DNA of 64,000 nt from Ianthella basta (GCA_964019415.1 OZ025879.1:3736637-3800636), one strand, 5' to 3'; counted from the first letter of the stretch, positions 30,916-42,450 are shown. Notes: generated from the letters alone by a model not told the origin. Translations and numbers: made by a program.

Positions 30916-31064
30916 GCTCTTGGCTGTGCTATTGAACACCTACCTGCTGCTGCTTTGGATGAGGCCTTCCCAGTTTTAGCACAAAAGACTTATGATGCCA
31001 GTGCAGCTGTGAGAAAGTGTTTGATTCAAACTTTGGAAAGTTGGTTGTTACGTCTAGTGGACAG
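30916..31064 (+). CDS. DNAAF5: DNAAF5 exon 5
   Basis: The acceptor CTTCTCTGTAG precedes ALGCAIEHLPAAALDEAFPV, and the exon ends LESWLLRLVD plus AG before GTATGT. 149 bases, phase out 2. The xxWLLxLxDR end of this HEAT helix is conserved in the family. Confidence 0.92.
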
Positions 31065-31319
31065 GTATGTCATACTGCTGTGTTATTCAGTATGCATTTG
31101 GGAACATTGCAGGTGTGATGTCATAGAAATTTTTTGCTATGTAACAGATAAGCAGGGTGGATCCAACCAACTCTTGAGGGGGGGCTAAGCACTCCTACGA
31201 TAAATATTCTAAAAAATGAAAATCTAAAGTTTGAAAATATCCAGTGTTACTGTAAATATTCTTAAAAAAATTGAAAATCTAAAGTTCACAAATTTTCAGT
31301 GATCCTGCCTCAATCCGCT

Positions 31320-31532
31320 CTAAAAATTTGATTTATTGGCCATCTCTAAAGTTCTGGAAACCTCTAATTTCAGCACCTGCTGCAAAGGCAAGGCTATCTC
31401 ACCGTTAATTTCAACTCCATCCTTGATGATCATGAATGATTCTTGAATACTGGGGTTCCACACCTCCTTGTAGACATGATATCCGTGAATAATGTGCGAT
31501 ACTGTGACAAAGAAAGCGCCAGCAGTGGCCAT
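31320..31532 (-). pseudogene. HIRAN-like fragment, minus strand
   Basis: HIIHGYHVYKEVWNPSI followed by FMIIKDGVEINGEIAL resembles the GYxVYKDxW start of the fragments at 7085 and 34985. It is short and isolated within an AT-rich repeat in DNAAF5 intron 5. Confidence 0.4.
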
Positions 31533-31539
31533 TTCTATA

Positions 31540-32300
31540 CAGAGCCTTCCTAAAAATGGCAGCAGAGAATGCTCCGATTTCGCAAGAATGCTCTAATTTT
31601 GCATGAAGACAGTAAAGAAGATCATATTGCCTTGTAAATTTCAAAAGGTTAGCTTTGAAATGCAGAAATAGTTCACGAATTTTTAGAATAGTTACGGTGT
31701 TAGTTATTGTGCAATCACGTTATGATGTAATTAAAATAGCTGCTGGTGGCCAGAACTAAAAAGGAACTCAATTTATGATCCTTGTGCAGCCACACCAGAC
31801 TCTATTAAGTTTAAACCAGCTCCTATAAGGTTATTTAGATGACCTAAACCATTACATCCTGTTGGATGTACACTTTAGTGAAATTTGCTAAGAAAAATAT
31901 TCCAGATCTGGGCTAAGAGGGGGGAGGGGGGGAGCCCATGCCACATTCCTTCCACTAGAGCTACTACCCACTCTTGGTCAGCATGCATGGCTAGTGCCTT
32001 CTGCCATGCCCCTAATCAGTGAGGGGCCAGGCACGCTCACAGCTTGGCTACTTTCCCTGCGGCCGGGGCCTTAGGACTTGTGGCCTTGAGTGGGCACTGT
32101 GGTATAACTTGCCCGGGCTCTTAGCACGTGCTTTGACTGGGATTCCGCCAGGGTATGTGCCACAGCAAGGGGATACTGGAACAGGAGGAGCCTCAAAGCC
32201 ATCCAGATTCTGAAGGAACCACACACAATGACTCTGGATTGTGGCCTACACCTGTCACCCACATGGAGCCCATTTATAGATGCCACCTAGGTTTCACTTA
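31540..32300. other. intron 5 sequence, no gene seen
   Basis: A G-rich run at 31918-31932 and GC-rich sequence at 32010-32160 that probably belongs to the adjoining PLE remnant. No domain is recognised in the open frames. Confidence 0.35.
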
Positions 32301-32530
32301 CTGCCACCCTTAAGCTGTTAACACCCCCTTAGAACACTTATCAAATCGTCATTTACACCCCCCTTTAGCAGTTAACACCCCTTAGAACTTTTACTATTCT
32401 CCTCTGTATCTTCAGTTTATCAGCTGATGAAGGCCTACGTGGCCGAAACGTCCTGAATTACAGTGAATTTCTGCTACGCAAGTGCTCGAACAATTACCTA
32501 CTAGCCCACAATACGTCCCAGCAATGAGTC
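32300..32530 (+). mobile_element. Penelope-like terminal repeat (family B) with hammerhead-like core
   Basis: TTATCAG CTGATGA (32424-32430), hairpin AGGCCTACGTGGCC, GAAA (32445-32448) and CGTC CTGA. The CTGA after CGTC complements the TCAG before CTGATGA. The right side ends with GCAATGAGTCT, as in the 42235-42450 copy. Confidence 0.6.
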
Positions 32531-32589
32531 TCTATGCTATCATCTCCCCTATTCCAGTTCCTGCAAATCTCTGTGGAGTGCTGTGCCTG

Positions 32590-33120
32590 GGCAAGCCCTG
32601 CTGAGATGGGAGCCTGGCCGCTGTGAGGGTGGTCAACTCAGTCACTGACATCAGTCATATGTCCTGTTCCCTCCTGTGCCATGGCAGTTGCGGGTTCACA
32701 GCTACTGCTTGCCTAAAGAGTCTGTCATACTTAGCCCATGCCATCCCTCTGATATCGCGTGCCAATCTCAGCACAATAGAGGAGTATGCGGCCATCTCAA
32801 ATGCTCTCTTTGGGTCAAACGAAGTGTACAGTTGCAGCTGAATAGGTGGCGTAGGCTACCATCCAATCCAGCAGGGACACAATTGAGTGCTTCTTCTTGG
32901 ATTCGGCGTCCTCCTCCTTATCGCATGCCTTGTCGAATTGCACCTCGCGCAAGCCTTCCAGAAGCAGGTCCACAAGGTCGATGAACTTGATGTCTCTTAT
33001 AGCCTGGACCAGGTGACCTGGAATCAGTGGCAGCCCAGATGCTGGCAGGGTGAGGTCCCCCTGCTTGTCTGGTTTGGTGACAGGATCGGCTGGCGGCTTT
33101 TCTGCGGGTTGGCTTAGATT
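32590..33120 (-). pseudogene. DIRS/Ngaro-like Gag fragment
   Basis: Read on the minus strand: LPLIPGHLVQAIRDIKFIDL, VDLLLEGL, KKKHSIVSLLDWMVAY, and after a single frame change FEMAAYSSIVLRLARDIRGM, AWAKYDRLFRQAVA and NPQLPW. The order LPxIPxxLVxxI, SIxSxLxWxxxY, YxxxFRQxA resembles the Gag-like ORF of tyrosine-recombinase retroelements common in sponges and cnidarians. No recombinase or RT is present nearby. The family assignment is from memory of these motifs. Confidence 0.5.
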
Positions 33121-33416
33121 GTCTGCCGCTGGTGCCGACCTGGTCGCACCAGACTCCTTAGCTGCCTGTGAGCTGTCCGTGTTGTGTAGCCAGGCGGGAC
33201 CTCAGCGTCTGTTCCTGACAGTATGCCCGCATTGCCTGTGAGCAACGGGGATAAAATACCAGTGATAGCATATGCCTAATTTTGTTAAAAGCATCGAGGA
33301 GCAACTTGCTAAGGTTGGTTCTCTGCCTAATTTTCTGCAGCCTGGGTGCCCATTGCTTGTGGTCCCTGCGTGTGCCAGGTGGCGCGTGTCCCACATGGGA
33401 TGCGAACCGGCACGCT

Positions 33417-33453
33417 CTGCAATGTGCGTACTCGTAGTGTACGCACATTGCAG
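33417..33453. repeat. perfect 15-bp hairpin
   Basis: CTGCAATGTGCGTAC, a 7-base loop, and GTACGCACATTGCAG. Its function is unknown. It lies near the Gag-like remnant. Confidence 0.75.
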
Positions 33454-33959
33454 TGTACGCAGGGGAGCAAGTACGTAGCGCTTTCCCTGGGCTGCCGACT
33501 CTATCCTCGGTCAGCTCAGGAGGCAGTCCGAATGTTGCCCGTGGTGGAGCCTCGGGTGAAGCTGCCGCCCGTGACTGTTACCCCTGACCCTCCTAGTCCA
33601 GCCGCTGGGCCTAGCTAGATGCACATGCCGTGCTGCATGCCTTGAGGCTCCTTGTCCTGTGGTTGTGAATCGGCTATTCTGCACCCACTGCTGTGCCAAC
33701 ACAAAAGAGAGGAAGGCTGCTCCGACCTGCAAACCACGAAAGAGACGATTGTCACATACCGTAGGTGCCCTGCATCATGCACTAGGAATTTCTGTGGGTA
33801 GAAGAAGAAATATCTGAACAGAACAAATTGGGTACAAGCAGCTTACGCCGCTCCAAGCCAAGTGAAGAGAGCTCTTTGTGTACTGTAGGGATTAATGAGT
33901 GATGAAATCAGGCATGAAAATCTCAGAGCTCATCCATGCATTCTTCTGGCCACAGTACT

Positions 33960-34807
33960 TCACAGGTAGGAGGTCCATTCACAAATCCCTAAATCACCTT
34001 GGATGTTTTGATTTCCGAGAACCTGGAGAGGTAATTTGATGGTGCCTGTAACTTTTGCGAGCGCATTGATTGTGATCTTTTTGCTCAGCTTCCTTCCATC
34101 AGCAGACTTCTCAGAGGAAGCAGCTAGTGTCTTGTCTCGCAACAGGAGAAAGTTGAGTCTAGTCTCATCACAACTGATTATTTGATTGAAAGAGGGCTGG
34201 TGATCTTCTGCAAATCCACTGAAGGATGTGATGAAAGTTGCCGTTGCCTCTCTGTCAACCATGTCTCTTGCAGAACCTCCATACAGTGGACTCCCCATTC
34301 AAGGGATGGGCTTGGACGAGTGAAACCTTGCTCTGGAAGGGCTCTCCAAAAGCAACCAGTTCCGTCCAAATTGTAGATATCCTCAGCTTCGTATCTTTCT
34401 GTGATCACAGGCAGCCTTTCCTTCCACGACGAGACAGTTGCACAACTAACACCTCCGGACTCACCTACCATGACTTTACTTTGATGTTGAAACATTTCTT
34501 CCATTTATCAAGCCAACCGTCTGAAGCTTTGAACTCAGTCTTCCCCAATCTGACTGCAATTTCCTTGGCTTTTTCAGCAAACTGTGGTCCAGACGGGTAA
34601 ATGTTTTTGGAGACTGCTAGAAGATACCATTCATGAAGATCTTGTCCTTAGCTTTCAAGATTCTAGCAACTTGGGTTTCCCCACAACAGAAGAAATCTCC
34701 TAATTCCCTCAGTGGCAGGGTTTCTTTTCAGACTTGTGGATTACTTTGACTTTCTCTTGCAACATTAAATGCTTCCTTTGCTTCTTTGCGCTCGAGCCAG
34801 TAGCCAT
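33960..34807 (-). pseudogene. pogo/Tigger transposase remnant, apparently two copies joined
   Basis: From the ATG at 34807: MATGSSAKKQRKHLMLQEKV, an HTH with EKVKVIHKSEKK, then GETQVARILKAK, EIAVRLGKTEFKASDGWLDK (CENPB-type HTH) and IYNLDGTGCFWRALPEQGF, the position of the first catalytic Asp. Further along, IISCDETRLNF followed by EKSADGRKLSKKITINAL occupies the same homologous position again. The same position occurring twice implies two related transposons joined or rearranged. Frameshifts and stops are frequent. The second segment resembles the Tigger at 37431-39284. Confidence 0.7.
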
Positions 34808-34984
34808 GTAGACATGTGTTCTTACGTAGGTCTGAATATTTGTCCATATACTCATGCACACTACAGTAAAAAAGATGTCCGCCAACCCAGTATTGTTTGA
34901 TTCGTTCAAACTTCTTTCTTTTGTTAGAGGCCATCACTTTTACAAAGCTATTTGTACACCTTGTGAAAGCCAGGTACTTCTGCA

Positions 34985-35175
34985 CGGGAACCATTGAATC
35001 CAATTGACAGATTCGCTGTGGTTGTTTGCCCGGATGGCGAGATTGTTGGAAGAGTTCCTGTTAATATTGCTCAAACGTTTTCTTCATTTCTAGCAAGAGG
35101 ATGTAACATCATCGTAGCAACCGTAACTGGTGCTCGAGTCAACCGTGGAGTGGGATTGGGTCTGGAGGCCTAATT
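34985..35175 (+). pseudogene. HIRAN-like fragment, plus strand
   Basis: REPLNPIDRFAVVVCPDGEI then VGRVPVNIAQTFSSFLARG and VATVTGARVNRG match the second half of the module at 7085-7412 (NxxDxxAVxVxKDGxxVGH, TG). Confidence 0.5.
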
Positions 35176-35309
35176 AAAAATTCTGTCATTTAAAATTATT
35201 AAACTTCCCTTAAGTTCGACATCTTACCAATGGTCTGTGCCACAGGGTGCCCAAAGTCCCAAACATTATATTATATTATATTACATTTTATGGCTTCAAT
35301 ACCCTTGTA

Positions 35310-35960
35310 TTTTGCAACTTGCACTGTATATACGTATTTCTGTCATTGCAAATGGTGGCATTCATGCCGTTCTTTACAAAGCTTTAAATCGTCTCTAATG
35401 GTGTTTCGGCATCTTTGAATTGAACGAAATGTGGTCATGACCATGTGTTAATAGAGTGATACTAATAAAAAGTCTAAGGAACGTCTTTTCTGCGAGATAC
35501 TGCTCCAATTATCACTGACGGACATTGTAAAATGGCCGCACTTGACGCTCTCTGTTTGCTAGGCTCAAAATCATCTTCTTCATATTTCACCGTGTATCCA
35601 AAGAATGCAAAGTGTTTCTAAAACATGTTTAAGTAATAGTATTGTAGTAGGATGCTTACCTAACTGTTTTCCTGCGAGCTACAGCCCCAAATACAACAGA
35701 AGTCTAATAATCCGTTGGCCAATAATGGCAGACCAGTGAATCATGGCATATATACCTAGCCATGATTCGCTCATAGGGTCATCAAAGGGTAGCCTTTCAG
35801 CCAGCACACTCCTCCTCCAGGCACAAAGTAACAATTACATTCTCATTTAGAATATCATGTAGATCAAAAAGCAGTTAGCAAACATTTAACAGTTTGGTAG
35901 GAATGCTTTCACTGGATGACTGGCTGCTCTGGAAACGTGAAACTCTTGCAAACCCAACAG
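35310..35960. repeat. 650-bp dispersed repeat, copy 2
   Basis: Homologous to 27640-28290. It begins near TTTCTGTCATTGCAAATGG and ends near CTCCTCCAGGCACAAAG and downstream sequence. Confidence 0.75.
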
Positions 35961-36234
35961 CCTAGTGTATCGTTATGTATCTTTCAAGCCAACAACAAAG
36001 CTGTACCCCCAACTATCTGATTTACTGAACATACATGGGAAAATTGCTAGCAAGTAGTTCGTGTTCAGGGGCGCCCTGGCACCCCACACGTTTTTTTAAC
36101 TCGAAATACTTGCTAGTTAGTAATACCAAGATATTGGTAGGAATAATTATTCGGTATTGACCCATTTGCATGTCCATTGTGTTTCCTTGTTGGCCCCTAT
36201 ATTGTTTTCAGATTTAGGTATTCGTATAACTTCA

Positions 36235-36720
36235 TGTTCGTAATCATGTGTATTTCTGTCATTGCAAATGTCAGTGCTCACATCTTTCTTTACAAAGCTT
36301 AAAATCATCTATAGTGGCGTTTCACTGTCTCTTAATCGAACGAAATGGGTTTGTGAACATGTGTTAATAGAGTGATACTCATAAAAACCTTAATGAAAGA
36401 TTCTTCTGCAAGATACAGCTCCAACTATCACGGACGGACATTGTAAAATGGCCGCATTTGACACTCTCTGTTTGTTAGGCTCAAAATCAGCTTTCTTCCT
36501 ATTTTGCCGTATATGCAAAGAATGCAAAGTCTTTCTAGAACATGTTTAAGTAATATTGTTGTAGTAGAAAGCTTACCTAACTATTCTCCTGCGAGGTACA
36601 GCCCCAAATGTAGCAGACGTTGAACGACTCGTTGGCTTATGAGGGACAATTGAATCATGGCATGCCACTTAGGATAGCCATTTTAGCCAGCACACTTCTC
36701 CTCCAGGCACAAAGCTCAAT
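36235..36720. repeat. 650-bp dispersed repeat, copy 3
   Basis: The same order of blocks, about 930 bases downstream of copy 2. It ends near CTCCAGGCACAAAG. Confidence 0.75.
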
Positions 36721-36724
36721 CGAC

Positions 36725-37000
36725 AGAAAGGTGTTCAAGAACATGTGTTAATAGAGCGATACTCGTAAAATGCTTAACGAAAGACGCTTCTGCGAGATAT
36801 AGCTTCAATTATCTCAGAAGGAGGTTGTAAAATGGCTGCCCTCTACGCTTTCTGTTTGCTAGGCTCAAAATGATCTTTCTTCATATTTCGACATGTATCC
36901 AATAGATGCAAAGTCTTTCTAGAGGACAAGTGTAAGTAATAACATTGTAGTAGAAAGCTTTCATAACTGCTCTCCTGCGAAGTACAACATAATTTAATGC
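36725..37000. repeat. 650-bp dispersed repeat, partial copy 4
   Basis: Begins in mid-unit (GTGTTAATAGAGCGATAC) and runs through AGGCTCAAAATGATC and CTTTCTAGAG. It is tandem to copy 3. Confidence 0.7.
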
Positions 37001-37158
37001 AGTTGGTTCACCGGAAAGATACCAGCTGCTGATACAGACAACCGACTCAGCTATAACTCACCACTTTAGCCTTTGTCTTTTTTTTTTTAAATTAGTACTA
37101 GTGCCGAGTAACAACCATGCATGTGATGTTATTGATGCTGGATACTATTCTTCTACAG

Positions 37159-37255
37159 GTATTCATATCACCACAAGTTAGTACCACTGCTGTTGACCTG
37201 CCTTTCAGATGACAGTGAGGAACTTAGGGAACAGGCAAAGGAAGCATGGCTACAT
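37159..37255 (+). CDS. DNAAF5: DNAAF5 exon 6
   Basis: The acceptor TTCTTCTACAG precedes a G completing Arg, then YSYHHKLVPLLLTCLSDDSE, and the exon ends AKEAWLH before GTAAGT. The xYSxxHKLxPLLLxxLxDD motif is strongly conserved in DNAAF5. Phase in 2, out 0. Confidence 0.93.
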
Positions 37256-37430
37256 GTAAGTTGTTATTCCTGGTGGTGAACTCTGTATACAGGGAATGTG
37301 TCAGTTCTAATATGTACATTGTACAGGGAGTGTCATGTTTCAATACATTTTGGGCATGGTCTGCATGGCAGCTATACCTGGATGCAGCTAGTATGGATGC
37401 TAATTTGCACTTTTCTTAAAATTATGTTTA

Positions 37431-39284
37431 CAGTAGACCCTTGCTGTTCCGAACCGCGCTAATCCGAACACATTAATTATCATTTCCAGTGTAGCAACAG
37501 GTGTAAGTTTCCGCAAAAATGGCATCGTCAGCTGCAGGAACGGGGAGAAGAGCCCACAAGATGCTAACTATTGACCAGAAGCTTTAGTTGCTTGACCAGA
37601 TTGGCAAGAAATTGTACACCGTGCTCTGCGATGGAATTAGCCGTTCCACCATCACTGACATCAAAAAATGCGAGTCTTCACTTCGACAGTACAAGCGCAA
37701 GATGACAGACATGGGAGTGAAGTGGTCGGCCAAGATGATGAAGCTTGAAAGAGATGATGAGCTTGAAACAGCGCTGCTCCTGTGGTTTAAGCAGAAACAA
37801 GAGGAACGACGGAATCCCAATAGCAGGAGCGATACTACAGGCCAAGGCGCATGAGTTGCACATGAGGTTGAGCGAGGCTCGTAGTGACAAAGCTGACCAA
37901 GTGTTCACTGCTTCATCTGGCTGGTTGTGGAGATTCTGCCAACGCCACAATATCCAGCAGCTTTCACTGCAGGGGGAAAAGCTATCAGCAGACAAACCAG
38001 CTGTGAGCTATTCATCCCCAAGTTCCAAGCCTTCATCAGAGACAGTGGCTACAATCTTGACCCAATTTTTAACTGCGATGAGACTGGCCTTTACTACAAG
38101 TCTCTCCCACAGAAATTCTTAGCAGCCCGCATTGAGAAGTCTGCTGATGGTCGCAAAACGCAGAAGGAACGGGTCACCATCAATGCATGCTCAAATGCTG
38201 CAGGCAAAATAAAACTACCACTGCTGCTCATTGGAAAAGCAAAGAATCCACGCTGCTTCAAGAATGTCAATTGTGATAATTTGTCCGTGGTCTACACTAA
38301 CTAGAAGAATGCTTGGGTTGATGCAGCTTTATTCACCACTGGTTCCACAAGACGTTTGTTCCCACTGTGCAAGCCAAGCTCAAGTAGATAGGTCTTGAGC
38401 CCATGGCTGTGCTCTTACTTGATAACTGCTCTGCACATCCTGACGAAGAAGAGCTTACCTCAGCAGTTGGCAAAGTTATTGCCAAATTCCTCCCTCCCAA
38501 CGTCACTTCTCTCATTCAGCCTATGGATCAAGGTGTTCTGGAGTCTATCAAGCGCCGGTATCGAAAGAAGATCCTTGAGGAACTTGCTCTTCAAGATGAT
38601 GATGGCACATATATCATTGACTTTGTGAAAGGAACCAACATGCTGACAGTGTCAAAGATGATTGCAGCCTCCTGGGATGAAATCAAAGAGGAGATCCGGC
38701 TCTCATGGAGAAAGATTCTCCCAATGGAGGATAATGATGAGGAATGCCAAGAAGACCACCAGGAACCTGACACAAACCCTTCTGCGGCTGAGTTCCACTC
38801 CTATTTTCAGGTTTTTGGAGAAGACGTGGAGGAGAGTGACATTGGGGAGTGGCTGCAAGCTGATGAAAATGACAGTGGTTATTCTCACTTGAGTGATGCA
38901 GAAATCATTTCGCAAGTGATGAGCTCTCATTCACTTGACACTGATGATGACACAGAGACTGGCTGAACCTGAACCCTCTTGTTCACTGATACCACATGGA
39001 TATGCTGAAGCTAGTGTGTACAACCTATCCATGCTGAGTGATCTACATGACCTTGCAGCCAAGAAAAGACTGAGCAGTATTACTCAGAAAAACTAACTGA
39101 TTATTTCTCTGTTTAGTTTGATGTACATATGATGTGTACATATGTAATATGTACATGTATGTTGTGATCTACAATACAATATGCCGTAGTGTATCACAAT
39201 TTCGATAGTCCGAACAATTTCATTAATTTGAACAGGTTTTACAGTTATTGGTACAGGGTTGTTCGGATTAGTGAGGGTCTACTG
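37431..39284 (+). mobile_element. Tigger/pogo DNA transposon, full length but dead
   Basis: CAGTAGACCCTTGCTGTTCC at the left is matched by the inverted right end CAGTAGACCCTCACTAATCC. TA duplications are at 37429-37430 and 39285-39286. AATCCGAACA repeats inside both ends. The single gene is a pogo-type transposase with stops and frame changes. It sits in DNAAF5 intron 6. Confidence 0.9.
37519..38966 (+). pseudogene. Tigger-type transposase (broken)
   Basis: From the ATG at 37519: RRAHKMLTIDQKL, a TAG stop, LLDQIGKKLYT and ISRSTITDIKK (first HTH). A frame change near 37810 then leads to ILQAKAHELHMRLSEA and FTASSGWLWRFCQRHNI (CENPB HTH). The catalytic region follows in another frame: IFNCDETGLYYKSLP (first Asp), EKSADGRKTQKERVTINACS, LLLDNCSAHPDEEEL (second Asp), and VTSLIQPMDQGVLESIK (third Asp). 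An acidic tail rich in Glu and Asp ends at TGA 38964-38966. At least three stops and two frame shifts remove function. The intact C-terminal 187-codon frame shows decay is not extreme. Confidence 0.88.
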
Positions 39285-39286
39285 TA

Positions 39287-40197
39287 CTTTCTGTGAATGC
39301 ATGGTTACATGAAGTGGGATTGATTGAGGCAATCCATGGTTCATACAAAAGTCAATCAGAAGAGCAATAGGCAGTTGGAGGATGACGAAGTTGAACAATT
39401 CTGAAGATACAAGCAGTTATGTTGTAGATTAGTGTATAGACTAAGTTTACATGTAGGGCTGGGACGAATGTTAATATTACTATTTCAAGATTCATCTGAA
39501 AAGCTTTAATTGCTTCAATGTTTTGGTGTGTATGGAAATGTATGTATGGTTTGCGACTGTAACGCTATTACTGTGCTGCTCAAAAGTAATAATTGTGTAC
39601 GTACCTCACATGTTCATGCGAGACACATATGAGTGCACATGCAAGTAAGTGTTAATTTAAATGTGAATGTTTCGCTGTGATGGCAGTCGAGCCATAAAGC
39701 AACACCAAAATTCAGGTGATTTGTTTTAACAAAGCAAACATTTACCAAAAAGCAGAAATGAAGCTTCGTAATTGCAGTCGTAATCTTAGTTCTCCTTTAG
39801 TTTTGGGTCAGTAACACCACAATACAGCCAGATGACTGTCTAAAGGTGTAGACAGGACCAGCTGCAGTTGTACCATTTTCCTACCGTTTCAGTTACTGTG
39901 TGGTTAGCTTGTCAACCTTTTGGAGGATTAGTGCAGAGCCTAGGTGCTAGGTGTCACTTCATTTCCACTCCAGAGGGCCATATACCTGCATTGCTGTTCT
40001 GTGGTTGTAGCAATGTATTATCTCTGAGATTACATACACTCCCTAAAATATGTAGAAACTAGAAAGAATAAGCATTTTCTACCACATATAATCAGCCTGA
40101 TGAATAAGGTCCATGAAAATGTGCACACTGGAGTGTGTATTCATGCGCCTTGCTTTTGTGGTTGTAATATACTTCTTACTGTTTCTGAATATCTCAG
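39287..40197 (+). other. DNAAF5 intron 6, right part
   Basis: No gene or clear repeat is recognised. Confidence 0.5.
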
Positions 40198-40285
40198 GTT
40201 GGAAAACTGTTTGAGGGAGAAAATGAAGCAGATTTGAGGGACCAGTTGGATTTCAGCCTTTCTCTTGACGTTCCAAGCCTTATGG
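40198..40285 (+). CDS. DNAAF5: DNAAF5 exon 7
   Basis: The acceptor GAATATCTCAG precedes VGKLFEGENEADLRDQLDFS, and the exon ends VPSLM plus G before GTATGC. The ENExDLxDxLDF stretch is typical of the family. Phase out 1. Confidence 0.92.
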
Positions 40286-40344
40286 GTATGCCAACTTTTC
40301 AGATGTGAATGGTGGTGTGTTTACCAGCATATTCTTCTAAATAG

Positions 40345-40457
40345 AATATGATCGCCCAAGTCTTGGATGCCGAGTGATTGTACAGAGAAATTTTCATAAG
40401 TTTCTGCCTTCTTTACTGAGAGACCTGTCTGACTGGCAAACAATGAGTCGAATAAAG
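40345..40457 (+). CDS. DNAAF5: DNAAF5 exon 8
   Basis: The acceptor TTCTAAATAG follows a 59-base intron. EYDRPSLGCRVIVQRNFHKF continues to LSDWQTMSRIK before GTAAGA. RPxLGCRxxVxRNxxKxLP is conserved in DNAAF5. Phase in 1, out 0. Confidence 0.93.
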
Positions 40458-40538
40458 GTAAGATCTACAAGACTTATAGTTATTAGATGTACTATTAGCC
40501 AGCAAGTGCACTTTCATGATATCTTCATTTGTTTGCAG

Positions 40539-40646
40539 GCATCACAGCTGTTGTGTACTTCACTCATTCACCTGGAAGAACACATCACCCAAAGCCTACA
40601 TGATTTGCTTACTGCATTGTATCACACATGTTGTGATGAAGATCAG
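40539..40646 (+). CDS. DNAAF5: DNAAF5 exon 9
   Basis: The acceptor TTGTTTGCAG precedes ASQLLCTSLIHLEEHITQSL, and the exon ends YHTCCDEDQ before GTAGTA. 36 codons, phase 0. The LxxxEEHxTQxL helix and the CxDE turn match the family. Confidence 0.92.
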
Positions 40647-42234
40647 GTAGTAGCTACACATGTGAGTTGACAGTTACCACAATGTGACATGCAAGGTTCT
40701 CTCTTTAGTAGTAGAATGGCATATGTGTGGTGCATACAGTAGTGATCACAGATACTTTATCATGTTAAGTACAGTTACTCTGTAAGTTTATGCTAGTACA
40801 CACAGGGATTAGCCCCTACATGCATGTTAAATGCTTGTGTTGTAATAAGATCAAGAAATCTGTGCATGTATTAAACAGAATTGGAAAGTCTAGTACAAAT
40901 CACCTTCCACCTATCAGAGTGAATGTATTGTTCACTTATTGGGGAGAAGAAAACTTTGGAAATCGTCTGTGACATGGAGGGTGAAGACAGAATGGCCATG
41001 GATAGTTTTTCCGACAGCAAAGCTTCCAGCATCTCGTATGACATGCTTAATATTGATGCAGTTTTATTCCCCTGATCTTTGATGCAAGCCATTCCATCAA
41101 TCTCATGCACTTCACCATGCTCGCTCTGTATTGATTAAAGATTGCTAGCCAGCAACTCACTTTTGACACCCATGCCTCATGCAAGTAGGAATGTACATGC
41201 AAGTTGGCACCTTGCGCAGTAACATTTTCAGTGCGAAATGAAAATCATACCTACCAGAGAGAAGATTGCCTTGCAAAGCGAACGAGATCTCAGTGAAGTA
41301 GCTAGCTAGGCTTGAAGGATGCTGGCAACACCAACTGCAATACAACTCTACTGAAGACAGATCATCATCTTTAGTCTCATGCCCGACACTCCACTGGCTG
41401 GCAGAAAGATGACGGCTGGCAGACAGAGTCTTGTGCGAGACTACATCTTCGAGTTGCTTTTTTATCCAAGATTTTGCCATCTCATAGGTTAAATTCAAAG
41501 CTAGCCGCTTCGATGCATCTCCTCTAAGCCACACTGCTCCTGCTAACAGAAGATCCACTTCCTCACCGTTGTCCAAGTTGTGTCCCGCTCCTCTGCATGC
41601 AGAATCCATACGATCGGGAAGATGCTGCCTTCTTTGTTCTACAAAGAAGCAATGCACTGCCAAAACTAAGGAGACAGGGGGTAGACATGACTTTGCTCTT
41701 ATTCAACGCTCAATTCACTCTGCGAGATCACACTTTGCATATGATTTAAACACATCGCAATATCTACCAGTTAGCATGTCTGCCATTTTTACTTGCATGA
41801 GTAATGTTTACTCGCATGAGTACAATTTTACGCTCGACTGACATGCGTGCACCGGGGCTAGGCATTTTTTGATCACTGCTGTACAAACATGATCACTTGC
41901 TGTATTCACACCTAATGCATGCATGTTAACTGGATGTGCATCTGCAGACACTCGTTGTCGTCTTAGTGTAGTACACATCTCCATGGTAACATTCCTGTAA
42001 TCACTACAGTAATAAAGCTATCAGGTCTCGCTTGTGATAACCATCTGACTTTTGCCTCAGAGTAACTCTCCTCTAACTCCTTCTGCCTTAGAGTAACACT
42101 TGTCTTGAATACATTCATGTAAAACAAACCTTGCCAGTAAGGGATATTGTTACATCTATTATGCACATATGGTAATCCGACTGCCAACCCTTCATATTCT
42201 GATATACCTAGATGTGATTGACGAAAACGTTTAA
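40647..42234. other. DNAAF5 intron 9, left part
   Basis: Contains an unassigned minus-strand frame (41157-41663) and otherwise no recognised feature. Confidence 0.45.
41157..41663 (-). CDS. uncharacterised minus-strand frame
   Basis: 168 codons, with NLDNGEEVDLLLAGAVWLRG and YEMAKSWIKKQLEDVVSHK in the middle. A possible donor (CTG then GTAGGT) follows ALQGNLLS, and an acceptor-like AATCAATACAG lies near 41120, but the reading phase across them does not close convincingly. I do not recognise a family. It could be a gene inside a transposon within the intron, or chance. Confidence 0.25.
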   Translation of the reverse strand: MAVHCFFVEQRRQHLPDRMDSACRGAGHNLDNGEEVDLLLAGAVWLRGDASKRLALNLTYEMAKSWIKKQLEDVVSHKTLSASRHLSASQWSVGHETKDDDLSSVELYCSWCCQHPSSLASYFTEISFALQGNLLSGRYDFHFALKMLLRKVPTCMYIPTCMRHGCQK

Positions 42235-42450
42235 TCAGAGAAATTGCGAGCATCAGTTGTAGCAGATGGGTAGTAGACAATTGAGACAGAACGTTTCAGC
42301 CATGTAGGCCTTCGTCAGCTGTACTGCTGACAAAGGCCTACGTGGCCGAAACGTCCTGTCTCAATTGTCTACTACCCAACTGCTAAGTCTGATGCTCACA
42401 ATTTACTTCTCTTATTCGACTTAACGTAGCAATGAGCCTGTACAACTTCA
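42235..42450. mobile_element. Penelope-like terminal-repeat foldback (family B)
   Basis: A 216-bp palindrome flanked by exact 11-base duplications AAAACGTTTAA (42224-42234 and 42451-42461). The arms GTAGACAATTGAGACAG and CTGTCTCAATTGTCTAC enclose inverted hammerhead-like cores: one intact (CTGACGA, hairpin, GAAAC in reverse complement) and one altered (CTGACAA). Confidence 0.82.
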
